A stretch of DNA of 64,000 nt from Prauserella_A sp040645195 (GTDB lineage Bacteria; Actinomycetota; Actinomycetes; Mycobacteriales; Pseudonocardiaceae). Positions 41,188 to 50,203 of this stretch are shown one piece after another (positions within the stretch are counted from its first letter, which is position 1; each line of letters starts with the position of its first letter). A program made the translations under genes and the position numbers. Location of the stretch: contig NZ_JBEYXW010000032.1 in NCBI RefSeq assembly GCF_040645195.1, positions 3,837-67,836 on the forward strand. The letters run 5' to 3'. The notes beneath the pieces were generated by a model, which was not told where the DNA came from, searched no databases, and was given only the letters and a program-made list of their open reading frames with translations.

Positions 41188-42090
41188 CTATTCAAGCGAG
41201 TAGTCCTCCGGGACAACGTGCGTCCCTTGAATGCGGTCCATGACCAAGGCCGCTGCGTTCACCTGGGTATCGCGTCCGTGCTCGTTAATGCACATCTGAA
41301 GGAACTCGCGAACAAGATTGCCGAACGGAAGTACGACACTGGAGTCGAGTCCGAGCTGGCATGCGAGGCGCATGTCCTTGTGCTGAAGTCCAAGGGTGAA
41401 TCCCGAAGCGAGATGACCTGTGATGATGTGGGGCTTGAGGAATTTCTCCATGAAGAAGTTGCGCCCGGAACTTGCAAGCATCACCTCGACCGCCGTCGCG
41501 GGTTCGATCCCGTTCTTCGTAGCGAGTGCGACAGCTTCGAGGGTCACAACGCGCTGAATCGCGGACAACATGTTATTAGATAGCTTCATGACTTGCCCGG
41601 TTCCGACATCACCGAGATGGAAGATCCGGTCGGTGATTGATTCGAGGGCAGAGCGGGTCCGTTCGAAGCTCTTGGAATCCGCGCCCACCATGATGGTGAC
41701 GTTTCCTTCGAGAATCTCTTCCGGCCGGCCGCTGATGGGTGCATCAATCAGCCCAAGGCCATGGTCCTCGGCCATTCGGGCGAGTTCACGAGTAACCGTG
41801 GGATCACCAGTGGTCTGATCGATGATCACTGTGCCTCGTCGCGCATGAGCGAGCACGCCGTGCTCGCCGAGGACGATTGAACGCACGTGATCTGAGGTGG
41901 GTACGCAGAGGAAGACGAGATCGACCGACTGCGACAGGTCAGCTACTCCGTCACTCGCCACCGCGCCATGTTCCACAAGTCGATCGACGGCGCCTCGATC
42001 GAGGTCGAACACGCGTACGCGGTGGTGGGCTAGCAGCCGTCGAACCAGCGGCTCGCCCATCACGCCGAGTCCGATGTAGCCGATTTCCAT
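41188..42090 (-). CDS. NAD(P)-dependent beta-hydroxyacid dehydrogenase (HIBADH-like)
   Basis: A 300-residue oxidoreductase. The N-terminal IGYIGLGVMGEPLVRRLL (about 3-20) is the cofactor motif, LIDAPISGRPEEI near 115 the substrate-binding motif (D-A-P-x-S-G) and VMKLSNNM near 168 the catalytic Lys. The family oxidises 3-hydroxyisobutyrate, tartronate semialdehyde and related beta-hydroxyacids. It is divergent from the PrpD-like gene, with an AT-rich operator-like sequence between them. A paralogue lies at 61.4 kb. Substrate assignment is not possible; a branched short acid is plausible from the context. Confidence 0.85.
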   Translation of the reverse strand: MEIGYIGLGVMGEPLVRRLLAHHRVRVFDLDRGAVDRLVEHGAVASDGVADLSQSVDLVFLCVPTSDHVRSIVLGEHGVLAHARRGTVIIDQTTGDPTVTRELARMAEDHGLGLIDAPISGRPEEILEGNVTIMVGADSKSFERTRSALESITDRIFHLGDVGTGQVMKLSNNMLSAIQRVVTLEAVALATKNGIEPATAVEVMLASSGRNFFMEKFLKPHIITGHLASGFTLGLQHKDMRLACQLGLDSSVVLPFGNLVREFLQMCINEHGRDTQVNAAALVMDRIQGTHVVPEDYSLE

Positions 42091-42236
42091 CTTTTCTCCT
42101 TGGACGTGGGGTCGTTGCCACGGCAGCGAAGAGGTTTGCTACGCGGGTGTCCCGCGCGTCGTTCCGCCGATGACCGACCGATCGTCAAGCTCGCTCATCA
42201 CTGACATTGACAGCGCTAGAGGGCACGCCTAGCATC

Positions 42237-42256
42237 ATGCTATATATAATATCACG
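42237..42256. promoter_or_regulatory. AT-rich operator-like site
   Basis: ATGCTATATATAATATCACG lies between the divergent HIBADH-like and PrpD-like genes. The TATATAATAT core is shared with the site at 46541 and stands out in this GC-rich DNA. It is probably both -10 region and regulator target. Confidence 0.5.
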
Positions 42257-42328
42257 AAGGCCGTCGCAGTGCTGCTGCGGCGAGCAAGGTTCGATCCGCC
42301 GAATCGGATCTTTCTAGAAGGGTATGGG

Positions 42329-43750
42329 ATGGCTGGAACCTTGGTGGAGTCGATAGCGAACCTCGCTGTGGAGGCGTCCTCCGACGATCTCCCGCTGGCA
42401 GTTGCTGACGAGGTCAAGCGACAGCTTCTCGACACCATCGGCTGCGCTCTTGGCGCGGGCGACGAGCCGAAGGGGCGCGCCGGGGTAAACTACGGTCGGA
42501 TTCTTGGGGGAACTGACACGACTGCCACCATCATCGGTCACTCCGATCGGAGTTCCGTCTTCGGAGCCGCCTTCGCGAACGGCGAGCTCATGAACGCCAC
42601 GAACTTCGACCCTGTCCTTCCACCAGGGCACGTCTCGACATACGTGATCCCAGCTGCCTTAGCGACCGCCGAGCAACTCAAGAGCTCCGGACCGAAGCTG
42701 ATCTCCGCTCTGGCTGTCGCACATGAGCTCACGTATCGGGTAGGTAAGGCCATGGACTACTTCCGGGATGTGGAGAACGGTGAAGTGGCACTGTCGAAGG
42801 TCCTTGGCTACAGCGCCACGATCTTCGGCGCGACCGCCGCAGTGGGCCACCTGAAGGCGTTCTCAACGCGCGTCATGGCGGATGCGATCGCAATTGCCGC
42901 GAACATCTCTCTCGTAAACTCGCATCGCTCCTTCATTGCCCACGCTCCGAGCGCCACGATCAAAGCACTTCTTGCCGGCGCCTTGACGCAGTCCGCGTAC
43001 ACGGCTGCATATATGGCCGAGCTCGGCCACCGTGGCGACCTCCAGGTTCTCGACGACGCCGACGTAGGGTATCGGCGCTTCATCGGCAGCCAACGCTGGG
43101 AGCCGGACGCGATCAGGGACCGCCTCGGAGAGGACTGGCGGTTCGTCGCCGAACAGTCGTACAAGCCTTATCCACACTGCCGAGTGCTCCACGGGCTGCT
43201 GGATGTCCTCATCGATGTTGTAACCACCCACGACATCGCAGTTGATGAGATCGATGAGATCAGGGCGTGGGGCGAGGGCGTCATACAACAGCCGCTGTGG
43301 TTGGCCACGGAAATCGAGCGGACGCACGACGCGCAGTACAGCATTGCCCATGGCCTCGCTGTGGGCGCGCACCGGATCGAACCAAGCACTGCGTGGCTCG
43401 ATCCCGACTTGGTGTTTTCGGAAAGTGTCCTCTCTCTCATGAAGCGCGTCGAGTTCGCGCCGCACCCAGACTATGCCCGTATCGTCGCGCAGTCTCCCGG
43501 CAGCCGTCCTTCCCGGATTGAGGTCCATGCCCGCGGCAGGGTGTTCCGCGGCGACGGCCTGGTGCCCAAGGGAACTCCGTCCGACGACCCAGTGACCAGG
43601 ATGACCACCGACGAGCTCGTCGACAAGTTCTTCCGCAATGCGCGTGGTGTTCTCACGGACGATGACGCGGTGGGCGTGGCCAATTCGATCCTGAACCTCG
43701 AATCGGTCGACGACGTGTCGGCAGTCCTTGGGAGGCTCGCAAGGCGTTGA
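42329..43750 (+). CDS. MmgE/PrpD family protein
   Basis: A 473-residue member of the 2-methylcitrate dehydratase/cis-aconitate decarboxylase family. Typical segments are LLDTIGCALGAG near 40, AAFANGELMNATNFDPV near 88, HVSTYVIPAALA near 110, SATIFGATAAVGHLKAF near 170, SYKPYPHCRVLHG near 272 and a C-terminal alpha/beta lid with HARGRVFRGDGLVPKG. The family dehydrates, decarboxylates or otherwise handles branched tricarboxylates. AAGGG before ATG 42329 supports the start. In this region, with CitE-like and MaoC proteins, it could process methylcitrate- or itaconate-type intermediates; this is inference. Confidence 0.85.
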   Translation: MAGTLVESIANLAVEASSDDLPLAVADEVKRQLLDTIGCALGAGDEPKGRAGVNYGRILGGTDTTATIIGHSDRSSVFGAAFANGELMNATNFDPVLPPGHVSTYVIPAALATAEQLKSSGPKLISALAVAHELTYRVGKAMDYFRDVENGEVALSKVLGYSATIFGATAAVGHLKAFSTRVMADAIAIAANISLVNSHRSFIAHAPSATIKALLAGALTQSAYTAAYMAELGHRGDLQVLDDADVGYRRFIGSQRWEPDAIRDRLGEDWRFVAEQSYKPYPHCRVLHGLLDVLIDVVTTHDIAVDEIDEIRAWGEGVIQQPLWLATEIERTHDAQYSIAHGLAVGAHRIEPSTAWLDPDLVFSESVLSLMKRVEFAPHPDYARIVAQSPGSRPSRIEVHARGRVFRGDGLVPKGTPSDDPVTRMTTDELVDKFFRNARGVLTDDDAVGVANSILNLESVDDVSAVLGRLARR

Positions 43751-43857
43751 CTTGTTCAGTGGCGGTTCGCATCCCTTGCACCGCTGGCTCGCGGAGAACC
43801 CGTCAGATCAGTCTACGATCCCGAATGCGGTCTCCAAGGGAGCTGGCAGCCTCACCG

Positions 43858-44622
43858 TCAGAACGCCGGGGTCGCCAGCTGCCCGCCACCACATACATGC
43901 AGCACCTCGCCCGTGATGAAGCGCGCTGCCGCGGCGCCGATGAACGCCCTTGCGTGCGTGACACCCGAAGCCTCGGCGAGCGGGAAGCGTGCTTATTGTG
44001 CTGCGCCGGCATTTACATCCCCTCGATGCTCGGGGCGAGGACATAGCTCGGCGGCACCGCGCTAACCCTCACGCGGCACGGCGCCAGGTCGACGGCTAAC
44101 GCTCGCGTGAGTTCGACGACGCCGGCCTTGGAAGTGGCGTACGACGTCGTTCCGCCCGCCAACCAGGTTCGCGTCGCCATGTTGACCACGGCCCCGCTGG
44201 GACGTGTCCTCCAATGAGCCGGTGGCCGCCTGTATGAGGGACGTGGCACCCCCAGACGTTCACCGTCATGACCCGCCACCACTGGTCGAAACTGACCTCC
44301 CCGGAAGGCGGATACTGACGCACGCCTGCGCTATTCACCACGAGGTCCAGCCCGCCGTACCGTACAACGGCCGATTGCACCAGATCTCGGTTCGCCCCAT
44401 CGTCGACGACACCCACGCTGACCGCTTCCACTGTCCCAGCGAGTTTCCGCTCGTGTGATCGACGCAGCAGTCTGCCTTAGCGGAGCTGCCGTCTCGGTCG
44501 GTGAAGATCACATGATCCCCCGCGCTCCACCAGGACCCGGGAGATCTCGGCGTCGATGACACCGCCGACCCCGTGACGATGCTGACGCGCGTCCCGAATA
44601 CCTGCGCGTGGCCGCTGCTCAT
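43858..44622 (-). pseudogene. Decayed short-chain dehydrogenase
   Basis: The minus strand spells an SDR in pieces over exactly 765 bp (255 codons), but in changing frames. The start ATG at 44622 leads to GTRVSIVTGS (cofactor loop); then GLDLVVNSAGVRQYPPSGEV and WWRVMTVNVWGC near 44300; then GAVVNMATR and SYATSKAGVVELTRALAVDL (active-site YxxxK) in another frame near 44130; and finally RFITGEVLHVCGGGQLATPAF before the TGA at 43858. At least three frameshifts separate the parts. It follows the thiolase gene by 19 bp and was presumably its operon partner. Confidence 0.8.
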
Positions 44623-44641
44623 CCGTGGCCTCCAAGCGGCC

Positions 44642-45832
44642 TCAGCGTGCGCTTTGAATGTTCTCCAGGACCACAGCGAGTCCCTGGCCCACGCCAATGC
44701 AGATCGCGGCGACCCCCCAGCGCTCCTTACGCTCGTGGAGAACGTGGGCGAGGGTACCGAGAATCCGCCCGCCCGAAGCGCCAAGGGGATGTCCAATAGC
44801 GATAGCGCCGCCCTTGATATTTACGATCGCAGGGTCGATATCCCAAGCATCGATGCACGCGATCGATTGCACAGCGAATGCTTCGTTCAACTCCACTACA
44901 CCGACCTGCGACCAACTGATCCCTGCACGCGATAGGGCAGCGTTCGCGGCCTCGACAGGCGCATACCCGAACAGATCGGGGTCGAGTGCCGTCGTTGCAC
45001 GTCCTGCGACACGTGCGATGGCTGACGCGCCGATGATCGACGACGCGGATTCGGACCCGAGCACTACCGCAGAGGCTCCATCGTTGAGAGGGGAGGCGTT
45101 TCCTCCGGTAATTGTGCCATCGGGTCGGAATGCCGGCTTCAGCGTCGCGAGCTTCTCGACCGTGGTGTCGGGCCGAATCGTTTCGTCACAGGTTAGGCCG
45201 ACGTCCGGCGTAGGAACGACCAAGTCGTCGTAGAACCCCTCAGACCAGGCCGCCGAAGCCTTGGCGTGGGACTCCGCGGCGAAGGCGTCCTGGCGTTCCC
45301 TCGTGATGGAGAACTTCGACTGAAGGATCTCGTTGCACTCGCCGAGTGAGATCGTCCACCCTTTCGGCATCGCCGGGTTCACGAGCCGCCACCCCAGCGT
45401 CGTCGAGACCGCGGTTATGTTGTCGACTGGGAACGCCCGATTCGGCTTCGGAAGAACCCAAGGCGCCCGGGTCATCGATTCGACGCCACCGGCGACCACC
45501 ACCTCGGCGTCTCCGGTCTCGATGGCGCGCGAGCCGATCATTGCGGCGTCCAGGCCGGATCCGCAGAGCCGGTTGACCGTGGTTGCCGGCACGGATGTCG
45601 GCAGCCCGGCCAAGAGCACAGCCATTCGACCAACGTTGCGGTTGTCCTCGCCGGCTCCGTTCGCCAATCCCCAGACCACATCGTCGATGCGCGCCGCCTC
45701 GAGCTCCGGCACCTTGGCAAGCGTGCCGGCGAGCGCAACGGCCGCGAGGTCGTCAGGCCGAGTTCCGGCGAAGGCGCCGTTGATTCGTCCGAAGTGGGTT
45801 CGCGCTGCGGCGTACACGAAGGCAGATCGCAT
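44642..45832 (-). CDS. Acetyl-CoA acyltransferase (thiolase), beta-ketoadipyl-CoA-thiolase-like
   Basis: A 396-residue complete thiolase. The nucleophile is Cys90 in NRLCGSGLDA. Other landmarks are VVAGGVESMTRAPWV near 112, NASPLNDGASA near 245, ELNEAFAVQ near 313, the catalytic His in IGHPLGASGGR near 347 and the second Cys in ICIGVGQGLA near 380. It cleaves 3-oxoacyl-CoA with CoA, the last step of beta-oxidation, and is closest in look to degradative enzymes of the PcaF/PaaJ type. ATG 45832 is preceded by AGGAAGG. An AT-rich site lies at 45843-45860. Confidence 0.92.
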   Translation of the reverse strand: MRSAFVYAAARTHFGRINGAFAGTRPDDLAAVALAGTLAKVPELEAARIDDVVWGLANGAGEDNRNVGRMAVLLAGLPTSVPATTVNRLCGSGLDAAMIGSRAIETGDAEVVVAGGVESMTRAPWVLPKPNRAFPVDNITAVSTTLGWRLVNPAMPKGWTISLGECNEILQSKFSITRERQDAFAAESHAKASAAWSEGFYDDLVVPTPDVGLTCDETIRPDTTVEKLATLKPAFRPDGTITGGNASPLNDGASAVVLGSESASSIIGASAIARVAGRATTALDPDLFGYAPVEAANAALSRAGISWSQVGVVELNEAFAVQSIACIDAWDIDPAIVNIKGGAIAIGHPLGASGGRILGTLAHVLHERKERWGVAAICIGVGQGLAVVLENIQSAR

Positions 45833-45842
45833 AAGATCCTTC

Positions 45843-45860
45843 CTAATATAAAATATACTG
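45843..45860. promoter_or_regulatory. AT-rich operator-like site before the thiolase
   Basis: CTAATATAAAATATACTG, nearly palindromic (TATA/TATT arms), lies 11 bp before the thiolase start and overlaps its ribosome-binding region. It resembles the sites at 42241, 46541, 50168 and 59454. Confidence 0.45.
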
Positions 45861-46060
45861 CTAGAGTAGCAGATAGTACTCAGGGTCGGGACACCTGGGC
45901 ACGCACGACAGAGGGGAGAACGCGAGGGCCAAAGTGGATCTTGAGGACCAGACAGACATCACCTGCTCTGACCCCGTCAGTCGACGACCTCGGCGGGGTC
46001 CAGTTGCCAGAGGAGGTCATTCCTGTACACGAGAGCAGATCATGGAGGAGCGCTGAAACC

Positions 46061-46503
46061 TGACGAATTCAACCGCACGGAGCCCATCGCCAATGCGACC
46101 GGAGCCAGCATTAGTCCGGCACGAAAAGCACTGTTTGCGTCGAGAAGCGAAGGGCTCGCAGATTTCGTTTCGCGCCGTGGAGACGTGATAGCGACCTTCA
46201 CCGCCGATGACGTCCGAGACCTCTTCCGGGCCCAAGCCCAGTTCGCGGGGGATGCGGCTGGACCTCGCAGCGGGCTCTCGTCGTTCCGCGCCACTCTCGG
46301 GCAACTTGGTGAGAAAGTTGCCGAATCGGCACTATCCGGAGGGCCACACTCCGGTGGTCCACGACGATCACCCGGCCGTCACGGCGGCCATTCGACTGCG
46401 CCGCTGAGCTGGCCCGTGAGCTCATGCCTGCTCACGTCTCTGGCGCGGCGGAGCGGCTGGTCGACTCGCTTGCTGCGCACGGTGCATGGTCAGAGACCAC
46501 GTC
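46061..46503 (+). pseudogene. Decayed GntR/FCD regulator
   Basis: Fragments of a GntR regulator appear on the plus strand in different frames. One frame reads NRTEPIANATGA, then SISPARKALFASRSEGLADF and VSRRGDVIATFTADDVRDLF (the end of the winged helix, its wing and the linker). A second frame reads HTPVVHDDHPAVTAAIRLR and a third AAELARELMPAHVSGAAERL (end of an FCD domain). The first helix-turn-helix part and much of the FCD domain are missing or out of frame, and no start codon fits. It sits just before the MFS gene it may once have controlled. Confidence 0.7.
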
Positions 46504-46538
46504 TCCTTCAGTTCCGGACCTGCCAGTACACCGTCAGA

Positions 46539-46556
46539 TCATATATAATATTCTTG
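46539..46556 (+). promoter_or_regulatory. AT-rich operator/promoter-like site before the MFS gene
   Basis: TCATATATAATATTCTTG, about 50 bp before the MFS start, shares ATATATAATAT with the site at 42241. It includes a consensus TATAAT (46545-46550). Confidence 0.5.
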
Positions 46557-46605
46557 CCTTACGGATTGGTCGAACGTTGCTCATGACTCGCAACGGCAGT
46601 CGGAT

Positions 46606-47844
46606 GTGAGCGCGCTACGGAAGGCGCCAACGGCCCGCGGTATCTGGCGCTTGATGGTCGACCGCGACTTCGGCGGCCTGTTCTGGGGCAAGGTGACATC
46701 GAACGTCAGCGTCTGGGTCCATGGCGTCGTGGCAGCTATCGTCGTCTTCGACGCCACGGGCTCCGCGCTCGCCGTATCGCTGGTATCCGCAGTGCAGTTT
46801 CTGCCGCAAGTGCTCCTCAGCCCTCTCAGCGGCATCTTGGCCGACAAAGGCCATGCAGCGATCCAGCTACTGGTGGGACGCCTTCTCTGCACGATCGGCA
46901 CCGGCGGTTTGGCCGTGTGGTGGTCTATTGGACCCGAGCTCGACGGCTGGGATGCAGCAGCATCAGTGTTGTTCTTCTCCGGAATCGTCGGGCTAGGCTT
47001 TGTCACCGGCGGGGCCGCGATGCAGTCAGTCGTCCCGAGCATGGTAACGACTGAAGAACTGCCAACGGCGATGACGCTCAACACCGCGCCGCTCTCCATC
47101 GGACGCGTTGTAGGTCCGGTGATCGGCGCGATCGGGTTCACTCAGCTCGGCGCAGCGCCATCGTTCATGTTGGCGGCGCTTGGCCACTTCATCTTCGTCC
47201 TACTGTTGGTCTTCTGCATACGCGTACCGTCTGCACCTCCTGAAACACACGGCGACCTTTCGATGCTTGCCGCGGTTCAGTTCGTCCGCAAGGAACGGAC
47301 CGTCCTCAGGTTGCTCGTCGCAGTCGCGGCGCTGGGCATGGCGTCCGAGCCGTTGCTGACTCTCGCCCCGGCCGTGGCGTCGAGGCTTGGATCCGGCCCT
47401 GGCGTTGTTGGTGTACTTGCCGCGGGCTTTGGAGCTGGGGCAATGCTCGGAATGATTGCCACCGCTGTGGCTCGTCGATGGCTCCACGAGGACCGTGTGA
47501 CAGGGCTCGGATTGGCAGCGATGATACTGGGAATCGTGGCGGGATCATCAGTGGTTCCGTCGGAGGGGCTGGTCACGGTCGGCTTCACGGTCGCTGGAGT
47601 CGGGTTCACGATGGCGATGGCGTCCGCCGGAAGCTTGATCCAGCAACGAGTTCCTGCCCCGTTTCGTGGCCGAGTCATGGCCATGTGGATGATGGGGTTC
47701 GTTGGTTCGCGACCGGCCTCGGCTGCGCTGACTGGTGCAGTGTCCGACGCGTGGTCAGTTGACCTCGCAATGGGCGCTGTCGCCGTTACGCTCTTGGTCA
47801 TCGCTGCGTACTGCAGACCGAGACAGCTTCGACGCGAGAACTGA
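46606..47844 (+). CDS. MFS transporter, enterobactin-exporter-like (MFS_3)
   Basis: A 412-residue inner-membrane protein with about 11-12 helices. It shows an N-terminal DRDFGGLFWGKVTSNVSVWV, LPQVLLSPLSGILADKG near 66 (motif A-like loop), LNTAPLSIGRVVGPVIGAIG near 165 and VPAPFRGRVMAMWMMGFVGS near 350-369. This subfamily mostly exports small molecules. GTG 46606 is the only start in the right frame; its ribosome site is weak and the promoter-like box is at 46545. In the region it could export an acid intermediate. Its former regulator next door is decayed. Confidence 0.85.
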   Translation: MSALRKAPTARGIWRLMVDRDFGGLFWGKVTSNVSVWVHGVVAAIVVFDATGSALAVSLVSAVQFLPQVLLSPLSGILADKGHAAIQLLVGRLLCTIGTGGLAVWWSIGPELDGWDAAASVLFFSGIVGLGFVTGGAAMQSVVPSMVTTEELPTAMTLNTAPLSIGRVVGPVIGAIGFTQLGAAPSFMLAALGHFIFVLLLVFCIRVPSAPPETHGDLSMLAAVQFVRKERTVLRLLVAVAALGMASEPLLTLAPAVASRLGSGPGVVGVLAAGFGAGAMLGMIATAVARRWLHEDRVTGLGLAAMILGIVAGSSVVPSEGLVTVGFTVAGVGFTMAMASAGSLIQQRVPAPFRGRVMAMWMMGFVGSRPASAALTGAVSDAWSVDLAMGAVAVTLLVIAAYCRPRQLRREN

Positions 47845-48006
47845 GCGCGGCCAACAGCACGGACGCAGACTCCGACGCTCTCCATCGGTTCCGAGCACAG
47901 CCGAGGCCCGAGCACGCCTACGTCGCCACCAAGTCACGTCTCGGATCCGAGCCACCTGAGGCGCCTTACCGAATTGGGGTCTGTCCTAGAGGCTGGAAGG
48001 CACCGC

Positions 48007-48741
48007 TCACATGTGGCGCCCGCCAGCCACCTCCAAGGTGACGCCCGTAACGTAGCTCGCTAGGTCACTCGCGAGGAAGAGCGCCGAACTCGCGACCTCG
48101 ACGGGCTCCCCTGGGCGGCCGAGCGGCACACTCTCGAGGCTCGCGGCCAAGACATCCTTCGGCATCGCTGCCGTCATGGCCGTACGAATCAGTCCGGGTT
48201 GGATGGCGTTCACGCGCACACCGAAGCGGGCCCCTTCACGCGCGACGGACTTCGTCATGCCGATGACTCCCGCCTTCGCGGCAGCGTAGTTCGACTGTCC
48301 GAGATTGCCGACCTTGCCTGAGATCGAGGAGAGGTTCACGATCGAACCCCCGCCTTCGCGACTGCGCATGTGCAGAAGCGCCTCGCGGGAGCAGAGCCAC
48401 GTGCCCTGGAGATGCACGTCCACGACAAACCTGAAGTCCTCCACCGACATGCGGTGCATCATCCCGTCCCGCGTTATGCCGGCGTTGTTCACCAGAACGT
48501 CAACGCGGCCGTAACGATCGACGGCACCCGAAAAGGCCGCGCGCACTGAATCCTCGTCGCTCACATCGCAGGCGATTCCCCACGCCGAGTCGCCGAGCTC
48601 GCGCGCGGCGCCAGCAGCGCCCTCTTCCGAGAGATCTGCGACCACCACGCGTGCCCCGTGTTCGGTGAACGTTCGTGCGATCGCCAGGCCAATGCCTTGG
48701 GCAGCGCCCGTCACGACCGCGACTTTCTCCTTCAACAGCAT
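48007..48741 (-). CDS. FabG-like 3-oxoacyl reductase / SDR
   Basis: A 244-residue classical SDR closest to FabG. TGAAQGIG (about 11-18), NNAGITRDGMMHRM near 86, Ser in NLSSISGKVGNLGQ near 136 and YAAAK (near 151) are intact, and IQPGLIRTAM follows. It reduces or oxidises a 3-oxo/3-hydroxyacyl thioester with NADP(H). It lies downstream of a frameshifted carboxymuconolactone-decarboxylase-like gene and of the GntR gene on the same strand. It could replace the decayed SDR at 43.9 kb. It ends with VAGGRHM, so it is complete. Confidence 0.88.
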   Translation of the reverse strand: MLLKEKVAVVTGAAQGIGLAIARTFTEHGARVVVADLSEEGAAGAARELGDSAWGIACDVSDEDSVRAAFSGAVDRYGRVDVLVNNAGITRDGMMHRMSVEDFRFVVDVHLQGTWLCSREALLHMRSREGGGSIVNLSSISGKVGNLGQSNYAAAKAGVIGMTKSVAREGARFGVRVNAIQPGLIRTAMTAAMPKDVLAASLESVPLGRPGEPVEVASSALFLASDLASYVTGVTLEVAGGRHM

Positions 48742-48781
48742 TACGAATCCTCAAGCTCGTAGGTGCGGTAAAACGGATGCC

Positions 48782-49363
48782 TTAACGCCAGCCACGTTCG
48801 GAGTCGGACGGAGCGAAGCGTTCGAGGTGATGGTTGTACTCGGGTTCGACCTCCACCCCGAGCGCGCAGAGCACTCTAATGAAGAAGTTGTAGTGCCCGA
48901 TGAGGACAACGAGCTCCATCAGTTGCTGTCGCCCGAGATTGCCTTCGGCTGCGCCCAGGTCACATCTTCGACGTCCAGTTCGGTGGTAAGTCGACGAGCC
49001 GCAGACAAGGAGGCTCGTTCGACGAGAGACAGATCGGTCTCGTTGCCCTCTGTCTCAGCGATAACTGCGCGAATGTCCTCGCCATCGACCCCATGCGCCG
49101 CAGCGATTACGATATGATGACTGAACTCGTAGGCGCTTCCAGTGAGGCAACCGATCTGGAGAAGCACGAGCTCCCGAAGGCGGGCGGGCAAGCGGGAACG
49201 GCTCTTGAACCACTGCGGCGTGGCAGCGAACAAATCGAGCAGTTCCGGGTGGTTGAGCAACACGCGTCGCGAGTTCAAGAGGTGACCGAACCGAGACACG
49301 GCGAGGTTGTTGGAATTCTTCGGCCACCTCGTGCGCATCGACGAAAGGAAAGCGCGCCATCAC
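48782..49363 (-). pseudogene. Carboxymuconolactone decarboxylase-like gene with two compensating frameshifts
   Basis: From ATG 49363 the first frame reads MMARFPFVDAHEVAEEF; near 49315 the similarity moves to a second frame, NNLAVSRFGHLL through LPARLRELVLLQIGCLTGSA and AYEFSHHIVIAAAHGVDGED to LDVEDVTWA. Near 48960 it returns to the first frame, LGRQQLMELVVLIGHYNFF and ALGVEVEPEYNHHLERF, ending at TAA 48782. The whole stretch is 582 bp, a multiple of three. The protein type is the AhpD/CMD superfamily (YEFxxH core). Either two natural indels inactivated it or the sequence contains two errors here. Confidence 0.75.
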
Positions 49364-49438
49364 TCGACCTCCATGCAGTCAACGACGGCAAGGCTCCCGG
49401 CGCGAGTTCTCAGTGTCGATTCGCGACCCTTATACAGG

Positions 49439-50164
49439 TCAGTCCCAGAATCCGCGGTCGACCAGCAGGTCGATCGCGTGCTTCGCGCCGCTGAGGAAGT
49501 GGCCCACCGTCGCACTAACGGCTCGATCCGGATCCCGGTGCTCAAGTGCCTGGAGGATCTCCCAGTGCTCGGCCTGAATCTCCGGGCTGTGGTGGCGGAT
49601 AGAGGTGTGCAGTCGATCGGGGACCGCGTTCGTGAGTGAACGCAGGGCTCTCCGGAGCCTCGCAGACGCACCAGCACGGTGTATCGCACGGTGGAACTCG
49701 TGGTTGAACTCGCTGTACGAGTCGGCGGACAAGTCATGGTCGTCCATCCGCTCGACGAGCTCGCGAAGCCGCTTCAGGTCCTCGTCCGTCAACCGAACCG
49801 CTGCCCGGGCGGTGGCGATCGCCGAGAGCTGTCCGATCGCGTGATAGCTGTCCTGGATATCTTCCGCCGTTAGGTTCGCGACGAATGCGCCCCGTCGCGG
49901 AATATTCGAGACCAGCCCCTCCCCCTCGAGAAGAATGAGCGCCTCTCTCACGGGAAGCTTGCTGGTACCTAAGTGATCGGCCACGAGGTCCTGGTCCACT
50001 CGCATGCCGGGCTTGAACTCCGACGCGAAGATCATCTCGCGGATCAGCGCAGCGGCGTCCTCCTTGAGGTTGCTGCGGGTTCGCGGTGTCGCCACACGCG
50101 AGGCCAGTTCGCGAGGGCCGCGCGCGGCCGAGTGGAGGATGGAGTTGTCCTGTGGCGGAAGCAT
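49439..50164 (-). CDS. GntR-family regulator (FCD domain)
   Basis: A 241-residue regulator. The winged helix shows LIREMIFASEFKPGMRVDQD (about 40-59) and LGTSKLPVREALILLEGEGLV (about 65-85), then a wing with PRRGAFVANL. The FCD domain has the metal ligands in FNHEFHRAIHRAG (about 156-168) and His in IRHHSPEIQAEHWEIL near 190. It probably senses an acid or acyl-CoA of the 50-59 kb operon, which runs into it on the same strand. An AT-rich site lies directly before ATG 50164. The paralogous decayed gene at 46.1 kb shows the wing sequence RRG-x-x-A-x-x-T-A-D/E-D in common. Confidence 0.88.
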   Translation of the reverse strand: MLPPQDNSILHSAARGPRELASRVATPRTRSNLKEDAAALIREMIFASEFKPGMRVDQDLVADHLGTSKLPVREALILLEGEGLVSNIPRRGAFVANLTAEDIQDSYHAIGQLSAIATARAAVRLTDEDLKRLRELVERMDDHDLSADSYSEFNHEFHRAIHRAGASARLRRALRSLTNAVPDRLHTSIRHHSPEIQAEHWEILQALEHRDPDRAVSATVGHFLSGAKHAIDLLVDRGFWD

Positions 50165-50166
50165 AA

Positions 50167-50186
50167 TGATGAATTATATCGTAGCA
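50167..50186 (-). promoter_or_regulatory. AT-rich operator-like site before the GntR gene
   Basis: ATGATGAATTATATCGTAGC lies 3-22 bp upstream of the GntR start; the minus strand reads GATATAATTC, a -10-like box plus the ATATAAT core shared with the other sites. Confidence 0.45.
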
Positions 50187-50203
50187 AGTAGCAAATCTGA
50201 GCT

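Noticed and set aside
45861..46060. Short plus-strand ORF beside the thiolase promoter
   Set aside because: It lies over the promoter region, has no ribosome site and no similarity to known families.
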